Positions 25,320 through 32,755 of a stretch of 44,588 nucleotides of DNA are shown here, in pieces. Made by a program: the position numbers and the translations under genes. The stretch comes from Mycobacterium sp. (GTDB taxonomy: Bacteria > Actinomycetota > Actinomycetes > Mycobacteriales > Mycobacteriaceae): assembly GCA_018882965.1 (NCBI GenBank), contig VEQY01000022.1, forward strand, positions 1 to 44,588. Reading direction: 5' to 3'. Under the pieces are notes generated by a model that saw nothing but the letters and a program-made list of their open reading frames with translations, ran no database searches and was not told the origin of the DNA. Each line of letters begins with the position of its first letter. Within the stretch, counting starts at the first letter, position 1.

Positions 25320-26348
25320 ATGACCGCAGCACCCGATGCGCCAGCACTCGAGCCGCGGGTGGGCCACTACTACCAGATGGACGGCACCTATCTCGTGGGC
25401 CGTGAGAAGGTCCGCGAGTACGCCCGCGCCGTGCAGGACTACCACCCCGCGCACTGGGACGTCACCGCCGCCGCGGACCTGGGGTATCCGGGTCTGGTAG
25501 CACCGATCACCTTCACCTCGACACCGGGCATGTCGTGCAACCGCACGATGTTCGAGTCGGTGGTCGTGGGATACGACACCTACATGCAGACCGAGGAGGT
25601 CTTCGAACAGCACCGGCCGATCGTGGCGGGTGATGAGCTTGAGATCGACGTCGAGCTGACCTCTGTACGGCGCATCGCAGGACGGGATCTGATCACGGTG
25701 ACCAACACCTTCACCGACTCGGCCGGCGAGCGGGTCCACACCCTGCACACCACCGTCGTCGGCGTCACCGCCGACGACATCAACCCCGGAGTCAAGGCAG
25801 CCGTGCAGAAGGCAATGATGCACGACGTCGACATCATGAGCATCGACGGCTCCGACGCCGTCTACGAGAAGACCGTGCGCCCAGCCGGCGAGATACGGAT
25901 CGCCAGCGACACTGCGCGCACACTGGGGACTGTGTCCTTCGATGACCTGAAGGTCGGCGACGAGTTGCCGGTCCACCACACCCGGCTCTCCCGGGGTGAT
26001 CTGGTCAACTACGCCGGCGTGGCCGGGGACGCCAACCCGATCCACTGGGACGAGGGCATTGCCAAGCTCGCCGGACTGCCCGACGTGATCGCCCACGGCA
26101 TGCTCACCATGGGATTGGGCGCAGGATTCGTCTCGGCCTGGTCGGGTGACCCCGGCGCGGTCACGCGCTACGCGGTTCGGCTCTCAGCGCCCACGGTCGT
26201 ATCGGCCGCCGAGGGCGCGGACATCGAGTTCAGTGGCCGGATCAAGTCACTGGACCCGCAATCGCGCACCGGTGTGGTGCTGGTCGCCGCGAAATCCGAC
26301 GGCCGCAAGATCTTCGGCCTGGCGACAATGGACATCCGTTTCCGCTGA
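25320..26348 (+). CDS. Fused (3R)-hydroxyacyl-ACP dehydratase, HadA/HadB-type double hotdog
   Basis: A 342-residue protein joining a HadA-like N-terminal hotdog (VGREKVREYARAVQDYHPAHWD, about 28-50) to a MaoC/HadB-like C-terminal hotdog with the hydratase motif AGDANPIHWDEGIAKLAGLPD and AHGMLTMG. The catalytic Asp and His of hydratase 2 are both present. The enzymes dehydrate (3R)-hydroxyacyl thioesters in FAS-II-type elongation or related lipid pathways. In the classical mycobacterial FAS-II system these are separate proteins HadA and HadB; here both halves are one chain, as in known fused paralogues. ATG 25320 is preferred over 25308 because GGAGAG lies at a workable distance and the family starts there. 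Confidence 0.88.
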   Translation: MTAAPDAPALEPRVGHYYQMDGTYLVGREKVREYARAVQDYHPAHWDVTAAADLGYPGLVAPITFTSTPGMSCNRTMFESVVVGYDTYMQTEEVFEQHRPIVAGDELEIDVELTSVRRIAGRDLITVTNTFTDSAGERVHTLHTTVVGVTADDINPGVKAAVQKAMMHDVDIMSIDGSDAVYEKTVRPAGEIRIASDTARTLGTVSFDDLKVGDELPVHHTRLSRGDLVNYAGVAGDANPIHWDEGIAKLAGLPDVIAHGMLTMGLGAGFVSAWSGDPGAVTRYAVRLSAPTVVSAAEGADIEFSGRIKSLDPQSRTGVVLVAAKSDGRKIFGLATMDIRFR

Positions 26349-26386
26349 AGCGAACCAGCGACGGAACACGACGACGGCAGGCGCAC

Positions 26387-27091
26387 GTGGCCACGAATGC
26401 AGATTCACCGGCGGTCAGTCAGCGCGCGCACGTCCTGCGGCTCTTCCTGTTCGTCGCGGTCCTGCTCGTCATGTTCTACCTGGTCACCGTGGAGCGAGTC
26501 ATCGACATCGAGGCGGTGCGCAGCACCATCGCCCGAGTCGGTCCCCTCGCGCCGCTGGCCTACGTCGCGGTATCGGCACTACTGGCCGCGATCTTCGTTC
26601 CCGGGCCACTCTTGGCTGCCGGCAGCGGTGTGCTTTTCGGCCCGGTACTGGGTCTCGTCGTCACCTTGACCTCCACGACGGTGACCGCGACGATCGCTGC
26701 TCTGGTGGGAAGACGTGCCGGGCGGGATAGTGCCCGCTCACTGATCGGCGAAGAATGGTCCAGGCGCATCGACGTACAGATCCACCGTAACGGTCTGTGG
26801 GCGGTCGTCGGCCAACGCTTCATCCCCGGCATCTCCGACGCTCTGGCCTCCTATGCCTTCGGGGCCTTCGGGGTGCCACTGTGGCAGATGGCGGTCGGCG
26901 CCCTCATTGGCTCGGCGCCGAGAGCGTTCGTCTACACCGCACTGGGCGCGTCGATCTCGGATCTGAACTCACCGCTGGCGTATGCGGCGATTGGCGTGTG
27001 GTGCGTCACCGCGATCATCGGCGTCTTTGCCGCACACCGCGGTTACCGCTCGTGGCGGACTCAACGCCGCGATAGCCGGAGACCCGGGTGA
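26387..27091 (+). CDS. TVP38/TMEM64 (DedA-related) membrane protein
   Basis: A 234-residue polytopic protein with about six helices. The core VTT/SNARE-associated segment is visible: FVPGPLLAAGSGVLFGPVLG, then GRRAGRDSARSLIG, and RFIPGISDALASYAFGAFGVPLWQM with the conserved (F/Y)xxxR and RxxPxxSxxxxxxxxG pattern. Family members are thought to move or scramble lipids across membranes. The GTG start is 38 bp after the dehydratase gene. Its stop overlaps the start of the photolyase-like gene (GTGA), indicating translational coupling. Confidence 0.9.
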   Translation: MATNADSPAVSQRAHVLRLFLFVAVLLVMFYLVTVERVIDIEAVRSTIARVGPLAPLAYVAVSALLAAIFVPGPLLAAGSGVLFGPVLGLVVTLTSTTVTATIAALVGRRAGRDSARSLIGEEWSRRIDVQIHRNGLWAVVGQRFIPGISDALASYAFGAFGVPLWQMAVGALIGSAPRAFVYTALGASISDLNSPLAYAAIGVWCVTAIIGVFAAHRGYRSWRTQRRDSRRPG

Positions 27092-28332
27092 GCGGCACAC
27101 CGGCGAGATCCCCCCGCCGCCTGGATCCGCCGGCGCCGGATGACACCGACGTCGAGTCCTGGGTGATGCGCCAACTCGGTGATCTGGTGACACCGACGCC
27201 GCCGGGAGGGCAGGCGCACCCCAGGGGCGGACAACGCGCGGCCGACACCGCGCTGCAGTCCTACGACGTGCGCGGCTACGCGCGAAAACGCAACAACGTC
27301 TGGCCACCCGAGCGACGCGGATCCTCCCGATTATCGCCCTACATCCGGCATGGGCTGCTGACCCTGCGCGAGGTCTGGGATCACGTGGCCGGTGGTCCGC
27401 ACGAGGATGTGACGAAGTTCCGCGACGAACTTCGGTGGCAGGAGTACGCGCGTCATCTCTACGCCCGGATGGGGACAACCACGCGGGCCTCCCTGCGCTA
27501 CGAGGTCGACGAACGCACCGCCGACACCGCCAACCCATGGTCGACGCAAGCGCGGTGTGTGGACCTCGCCTGGACGGAGCTGGTGACGACAGGCTGGCTG
27601 ACCAACCAGACCCGGATGTGGCTCGCCTCGCACTGGAGTGTTCGCGAAGGCCTGGGCTGGCGCGACGGTGAAGACCTCATGTACCGCCACCTGCTCGATG
27701 GGTCCCGCGCGGCGAACCGACTCGGCTGGCAGTGGACCGTCGGCGCACTGACCGGGAAGGCCTACGGGTTCTCCCGCTGGCAGGTCGAGAAACGCGCTCC
27801 GGATCTGTGCAGGTCGTGTCCCCTCGAGCGCGCATGCCCGATCGGTGACTGGCCGCCCACCCAGGAGCGCTCACCGAAGGAGCGGAGCGATCCGAGGCTC
27901 CGCCGAGACGACGACGTGGAGGCCACCGCGGGACCGGCGACCCCCCGGCGGTCGGGCGATCCCACCGCCGTCTGGCTGACCGCCGAGAGCCTGAGCGATC
28001 GCGATCCGGCGTGTGCGGCGCACCCGCACCTGCCGGTGGTGTTCGTCTTCGACGAACCGCTGTTGCACTCGTTGCGGCTCTCGGCGAACAGGCTGGTCTT
28101 CCTCACGCAGTCACTGGCCGAGCTGGCCGGTCGCCGGGAAGTGCAGTTGTGGCGCGGCCGCCCCGTCGAGGTGCTGGCAGGCATGCGGCTGGCAGCGACG
28201 TTCACGCCGGTCCCGGGGTGGCGGTCACGCGCTGCCAAGCTCGACATGGTGTCGATTCACCCGTGGCCGTGGCTCGAACGACCCCGGGCTGGCCCCGTCG
28301 GTTCCTTCACCGCCTGGGCCAGAGGGCGCTGA
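27088..28332 (+). CDS. Photolyase/cryptochrome homologue with reversed domain order
   Basis: A 414-residue protein in which the FAD-binding alpha-helical domain of photolyases comes first and the Rossmann-like domain second, the opposite of the family. FAD-domain hallmarks at about 45-235 are RKRNNVW, SRLSPYIRHGLLTLREVWD, FRDELRWQEYARHL, TTGWLTNQTRMWLAS and AANRLGWQWTVGALTG. Next comes a Cys cluster, CRSCPLERACP (241, 244, 250), suggestive of a metal or Fe-S site though only three Cys are present. From about 292 the beginning of a classic photolyase appears: TAVWLTAESLSDRDPACAAH, LPVVFVFDEPLL, RLVFLTQSLAEL, WRGRPVEVLAG, ending with VGSFTAWARG. DNA-repair, light-sensing or another flavin role is open. 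It overlaps the TVP38 gene by 4 bp. Confidence 0.85.
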   Translation: MSGTPARSPRRLDPPAPDDTDVESWVMRQLGDLVTPTPPGGQAHPRGGQRAADTALQSYDVRGYARKRNNVWPPERRGSSRLSPYIRHGLLTLREVWDHVAGGPHEDVTKFRDELRWQEYARHLYARMGTTTRASLRYEVDERTADTANPWSTQARCVDLAWTELVTTGWLTNQTRMWLASHWSVREGLGWRDGEDLMYRHLLDGSRAANRLGWQWTVGALTGKAYGFSRWQVEKRAPDLCRSCPLERACPIGDWPPTQERSPKERSDPRLRRDDDVEATAGPATPRRSGDPTAVWLTAESLSDRDPACAAHPHLPVVFVFDEPLLHSLRLSANRLVFLTQSLAELAGRREVQLWRGRPVEVLAGMRLAATFTPVPGWRSRAAKLDMVSIHPWPWLERPRAGPVGSFTAWARGR

Positions 28333-28391
28333 CCGCACCCGGTGCTTATCTTTACAGTCGGGACTAGCGATCCAACAGGGAGCGAGCAAGG

Positions 28392-29990
28392 GTGACCGTC
28401 CGACAGCGCGTGCGGATTCTGGTGGCCTGTCTGGCCACGGTCACCGCTGCGGCCGGCGGTGTCCTCGTGGTGACCGGCGAACGGCGCCCACCCGCTGAAC
28501 CGATCGTGGGACCCTACGCCGCCCTGCTGGCCGACTCGGCCGATCTCGGTCCATCCCGCGACGAGGATGTTCAACTGACCGCCGCTCTGCAGGGCAGTTC
28601 CCGGCCCGACCACTTCCTGAGCTGGGCCCGGCAGCGCGGGTTGACCGTTCGGTGGCGCGCCGGAGATGCCTGGGCGATCCTCGAGGGCGCCCCGACCGCC
28701 GTCGCGCGAGCGCTCAAGGTGGATATCCGTGACTACCGCAGCCCGCGCGGGGAGGTGTTCTACGCCTCGCCCCAGCAGCCTGCGGTACCTGCGGAACTGC
28801 GCGGGGAGATCGAGGGGTGGGGGCGGATCCTGGGCACCACGCCGTTCCGTGACGCCAACCGCTGGCATCTTCCGCTCGAGGTCCCGGGGCGCGGCTTGAC
28901 GCCGCAAGCCCTGTTGCGCACCTACAACGTTGAGCCGCTGCGCGTTGCCGGGTTCACCGGCAAGGGCGTCACCGCGATCGTGTTCGCCTTCGACGGCTTC
29001 GACCAAGCCGACCTGGACGCCTTCGCCGACATGTTCAGCCTGCCCAGGTTCACCCCCGATGTCATCGGTGGCCAACCCCCCGCCCGGCGCGGAGAGGCCA
29101 ACATGGACCTACAGGCCATTCATGCCATCGCTCCGGACGCCAAGAAGGTCTTGGTCAACGCCCGTCCCACCGTGGAGGGCGACGGTTCCTACGAGAAGAT
29201 CGCCGCGATGATGGAGGACGCGGACCGCCGCTACCCCGGCGCAGTGTGGAGTTTCTCCATCGGCTGGGGATGCGACAAGCTGATCACCGCGGCGGATCTC
29301 GTTCCGGTGCGCGCCGCGTTGACCGCAGCGCAGCGCAACGGCACCTCCGCCTTCGACGCCAGCGGCGATCTCGCAGGCTACGAGTGCAAGGGTGGCAGCG
29401 AGTGGTCGGCGCCGCCGAACCCCGACAACATCGGATTGGACGCGGTGGCGTCGATCCCGGAGATGACCAACGTCGGCGGCACCACTCTGTCGACCGACGC
29501 GGACGGCGGCTGGCTCGATGAACAGGCCTGGTTCGACGCGCCGCTGTCGCAGGGGACCGCCGGCGGTGTCTCCGCCCTCTACGAGCGCCCCCCGTGGCAG
29601 ACCGATCTGCAAGTCTCCCGCGGAGAGGGCCGACGACTCGCGCCGGATGTCTCGGCGGTGGCCGATCCCTTCACCGGTGTGAAAATCGTGTTCGACCGCC
29701 AGGTGATCGTCGGCGGGGGCACATCGTTGTCCGCACCGCTGTGGGCCGGCATCGCCGCGGTGGTCAATCAATTCCTGACGGAGAAGGGCCAGGCATCGCT
29801 GGGAAACCTCAACCCATTGCTCTACCGCGTGGCCCAGGGAGCTCGACTGCCCGCGTTCCAGGACGTCGTCCGCGGCGGAAACGCCGTAGACAACGCCGGT
29901 CCGGGTTATGACCTGGTGACCGGTTTGGGCACCCCCAACGCGGACAATCTCGCGAAAACCTTGCTCGTGGCCCAGGGCTTGTCACGATGA
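28392..29990 (+). CDS. Exported sedolisin-type serine-carboxyl peptidase (S53) with prodomain
   Basis: A 532-residue protease. A signal/anchor (about 6-28) is followed by a pro-kumamolisin activation domain (about 40-165), then the S53 catalytic domain. The catalytic Glu235 and Asp239 are in GEANMDLQAIHAIAPDA, the oxyanion Asp326 in DASGDLAG and the nucleophile Ser445 in GGTSLSAPLWAG. The C-terminal calcium site is present (FQDVVRGGN...GPGYDLVTGLGTP). The oxyanion motif is slightly unusual (Leu where Ser/Thr is common). Sedolisins work at acidic pH outside the cell. GTG 28392 is used; AGGG lies just before it. The following gene starts within its stop codon (4-bp overlap), so the two are coupled. 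Confidence 0.92.
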   Translation: MTVRQRVRILVACLATVTAAAGGVLVVTGERRPPAEPIVGPYAALLADSADLGPSRDEDVQLTAALQGSSRPDHFLSWARQRGLTVRWRAGDAWAILEGAPTAVARALKVDIRDYRSPRGEVFYASPQQPAVPAELRGEIEGWGRILGTTPFRDANRWHLPLEVPGRGLTPQALLRTYNVEPLRVAGFTGKGVTAIVFAFDGFDQADLDAFADMFSLPRFTPDVIGGQPPARRGEANMDLQAIHAIAPDAKKVLVNARPTVEGDGSYEKIAAMMEDADRRYPGAVWSFSIGWGCDKLITAADLVPVRAALTAAQRNGTSAFDASGDLAGYECKGGSEWSAPPNPDNIGLDAVASIPEMTNVGGTTLSTDADGGWLDEQAWFDAPLSQGTAGGVSALYERPPWQTDLQVSRGEGRRLAPDVSAVADPFTGVKIVFDRQVIVGGGTSLSAPLWAGIAAVVNQFLTEKGQASLGNLNPLLYRVAQGARLPAFQDVVRGGNAVDNAGPGYDLVTGLGTPNADNLAKTLLVAQGLSR

Positions 29991-31897
29991 CCGGCGTGGA
30001 AGCCGCATCGAACGTACGGTGCGGGCGCTGTCAGACCGAGGTGCCGGCGGGCGCCTTCTGCGGTGTGTGCGGGTCGGAACTGACCGCCGGACCGGGTCGG
30101 CGACCGCAGTGGCTGCGCCCGCGCACCTTCGGGGCGGCTCCCTCGGAGAGTGTGCTGCTGCCCTACTTCGCCAGTTCCCTGTTCCCGCACCTGCCCAAGC
30201 GCTCACGCACGCCGTTCCGGATCACCCTGCTCGCTGCGGCCGTCGCACTGACGGCTGCCGTGCTACTGAAATTACCCGCGGGCGGGATCGCCGTGTCCGC
30301 ACTCGGCCTACCGCTGCTGTTCGTGCTGTATCTGCGAGCGTCTCAACTCGATCGAGACATTCCCCGCGGCGCGCTGATTCTCGCGGGCACCCTGGGCGCG
30401 TTGCTCGGTGCAACATGGGTCTTCATCACCGGCGGGCTGGTGGCACGCAGCTACAACGTCTCGCTCGGAGTCGGACTGGCCGTGCACCATCTTCTGGGGC
30501 AGGGCATCGCCATTCCCGCGGCCGGGATGTTGCTGATGCTTGTCCCGGCGGTGCTGGTCCGGGTGATCCGACCGACAACGCGAGAGTCGTTGGACGGCTT
30601 CACGATCGGCGCTCTCAGCGCTTTGACCTTCACCGCGGCGGCAACGCTCGTCCGACTTGCCCCGCAATTCACCACCGGTCTGTTCGCACAAGCTCGTCCC
30701 GTGCAGAGTCTGATCGTCGAGATCGTCATGATCGGCGTGAGTATTCCGGTCACCGCCGCCGCCGCAGGCGGACTCGTCGGCATCCTGCTGTGGTTTCAGC
30801 CTGCGGGCCCCGGTGGCCGGCAAACGCGGCGCATCGTCGGTCTACTGGCCGCGGTGATCCTGCTTGTCCACACCGCCGTCGGCGTCATCGACATCATCGG
30901 ACTGCCCCAGTTGGTCATGCTCACCATCCACCTCACCGCAGCCGTGCTGGGCCTGCTCGCCCTGCGCGTGGCCCTGCAGTTGGCCCTGCTCCACGAGACT
31001 CACGACCCCATCCGGCAAGACGCACCCCTGCTGTGCATGCAGTGCGAGATGGTGGTGCCCGATATGGCGTTCTGCCCGGCCTGTGGCGCCGCGACGCGGG
31101 CGTCGACGCGGACATCGCGCGATATGCGCCGCGACATCCGTCCGCAGCCTGTCGACGACGGTGACGTCCCCGCGGTGGACTCCGGCGAACAGGAGTTCCC
31201 CGGATACGCGCTACCCGCGGCGGCCTACCGGGCACCTGCCATCGAACGGCCGAAATTCCGCTGGCTGTTCGGGCGCTGGGGTACCGGGGTGGTCACGCTG
31301 GCGGTGGCCTTGGCGGCGGTCGCACTGGCACTGACACCCAAGATCGCTCACTACATGTGTCCACCGGAGTGCGGCCGCCCACCGTCGGGCGCACCGGTGA
31401 GTGGACTGCCGCGCTTTGAGGGCAGCGGCTTCTCGGTGTCCTATCCCGCCCCGGGGTCGGCCTACGAGGTCACCACTTATGACAACGGAGTGGTGGCGAA
31501 GTTCGTCGGTGGAGACACCGGCGTCATGCAGTTGTTCTCCCAGCCCGCCCAGGGCCGTTCAGCCCGCGACATCGTCCTGGCAACCCTGTCCAAACGCTTT
31601 CCTGACGCGCAAGTCGCCTATGAAATCCCCAACGCGATGGTCGGATACGAGCCGGGCTTCGGTGTGCTCGCCGATGACTGGCCGCAGAACCCGACGGCCA
31701 CATTCACCCGACAGCGGATTCTGGTGATGGCGGCGGTCAAAGACGATCTCGCGCTGATCGCATATGCGACCGGTCCCTACCGGGCGTTCACCCCCACCTC
31801 TGGTCCGGGCCTGCCGTCGGCAGCCAACCTCCAGATCGCCGAGGATCTCGGCAAGTACGTCAACAGCTTTCAGTGGGGCCGCGACTCGGCGCAGTGA
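29987..31897 (+). CDS. Double zinc-ribbon polytopic membrane protein with exported C-terminal domain
   Basis: A 636-residue protein of unknown function. It has a zinc ribbon at the N-terminus (Cys12, 15, 25, 28: CGRC...CGVC) and a membrane region of about eight helices (78-335). A second zinc ribbon follows (Cys350, 353, 363, 366: CMQC...CPAC), then an acidic/Pro linker, a single helix at about 437-454, and a C-terminal domain (about 470-632) that should be outside. That domain's start (FEGSGFSVSYPAPGSAYEV) resembles the PsbP-like fold of small mycobacterial lipoproteins such as the next gene. The ATG lies in the stop of the sedolisin gene (ATGA), so it may anchor, sense or activate that protease; this is inference from context. 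Confidence 0.8.
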   Translation: MTGVEAASNVRCGRCQTEVPAGAFCGVCGSELTAGPGRRPQWLRPRTFGAAPSESVLLPYFASSLFPHLPKRSRTPFRITLLAAAVALTAAVLLKLPAGGIAVSALGLPLLFVLYLRASQLDRDIPRGALILAGTLGALLGATWVFITGGLVARSYNVSLGVGLAVHHLLGQGIAIPAAGMLLMLVPAVLVRVIRPTTRESLDGFTIGALSALTFTAAATLVRLAPQFTTGLFAQARPVQSLIVEIVMIGVSIPVTAAAAGGLVGILLWFQPAGPGGRQTRRIVGLLAAVILLVHTAVGVIDIIGLPQLVMLTIHLTAAVLGLLALRVALQLALLHETHDPIRQDAPLLCMQCEMVVPDMAFCPACGAATRASTRTSRDMRRDIRPQPVDDGDVPAVDSGEQEFPGYALPAAAYRAPAIERPKFRWLFGRWGTGVVTLAVALAAVALALTPKIAHYMCPPECGRPPSGAPVSGLPRFEGSGFSVSYPAPGSAYEVTTYDNGVVAKFVGGDTGVMQLFSQPAQGRSARDIVLATLSKRFPDAQVAYEIPNAMVGYEPGFGVLADDWPQNPTATFTRQRILVMAAVKDDLALIAYATGPYRAFTPTSGPGLPSAANLQIAEDLGKYVNSFQWGRDSAQ

Positions 31898-32004
31898 CTC
31901 GTTCGCAGTCACCGATCAGTACCGCCCTCGTCGAAGCCCTGCGCCAGCACCCTCTGCCGTGCTAGGTTTCGGCCTCGCATCGGCTGCAAGCAAGGGAGAA
32001 GACG

Positions 32005-32655
32005 ATGAACACCACGATCACGCGGGCCACCGCCACAGCCGTCGGCCTTGCTCTGGCCGTAGCCGTCTCCGTAAGTTGCTCGGCGACCAAGGAAGCCACG
32101 AAAGACATGGCGTCCAGTGCGACCAGTGTGGCTTCCTCCGCCGCCAGTGCCGCGGAGACGGCGGCCAGCAGCGCCGCCGCCGCGGCCACCGGCACCACGA
32201 CCCTGTACTACCCGACTCAAGACGCATCGATGTTCTCGATCGATGCGCCCGCCGACTGGACAGTCGGCAAGATCGACCAGGTCGGCGATTTCGGCTCCGT
32301 CGAGAGCCCGAACGGATCGATCCTTCAATTCCGTGCGCAGAAGTACAACACCGACACGGAGACCAAGGCCGAGATCGACGCGATCGTCGATTCGACCATG
32401 GAATTCCTCAAGGACAACTACACCGACGTCGCGCTGGGAGATCCGACCGATATCGACGTCTCGGGACAACCGGGATTGGAAGTCGCCGGCACCGGCAAGG
32501 ACAAGGACGGAAACGCCGTCCAGTTCCTGTCCGCGATGATCATGCTCGGACCCAACTCACTCGCCGAGATCTGGGCCGCGGTGATGCCCGAGGGCAACAG
32601 CGACCTCGACACCGCCAAGGCGGTGCTGGACTCGTTCAAGCCGACTCCTTCCTGA
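32005..32655 (+). CDS. Small exported PsbP/LpqN-like protein
   Basis: A 216-residue protein. The signal peptide (about 1-27) ends SVSVSCSA; the Cys suggests a lipoprotein, but the residue three before it is Ser rather than Leu/Val, so lipidation is uncertain. An Ala/Ser-rich spacer (about 30-68) is followed by a compact domain (about 70-214) with FSIDAPADWTVGKI and DVSGQPGLEVAGTG. This domain resembles small mycobacterial lipoproteins of LpqN/PsbP-like type, which bind small ligands or act in envelope assembly. GGGAGAAGACG precedes the ATG. The gap to the zinc-ribbon gene is 107 bp, and a similar domain closes that protein. Confidence 0.75.
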   Translation: MNTTITRATATAVGLALAVAVSVSCSATKEATKDMASSATSVASSAASAAETAASSAAAAATGTTTLYYPTQDASMFSIDAPADWTVGKIDQVGDFGSVESPNGSILQFRAQKYNTDTETKAEIDAIVDSTMEFLKDNYTDVALGDPTDIDVSGQPGLEVAGTGKDKDGNAVQFLSAMIMLGPNSLAEIWAAVMPEGNSDLDTAKAVLDSFKPTPS

Positions 32656-32755
32656 GCGCCCCGGTTTACGGAGCGACTGCGCTGCTCCACGGCTCCATCG
32701 CGCGCCTCCATACACTTGTGACGAACCCCGCGCGTTCGAGGAGCCTGGCCCACTG

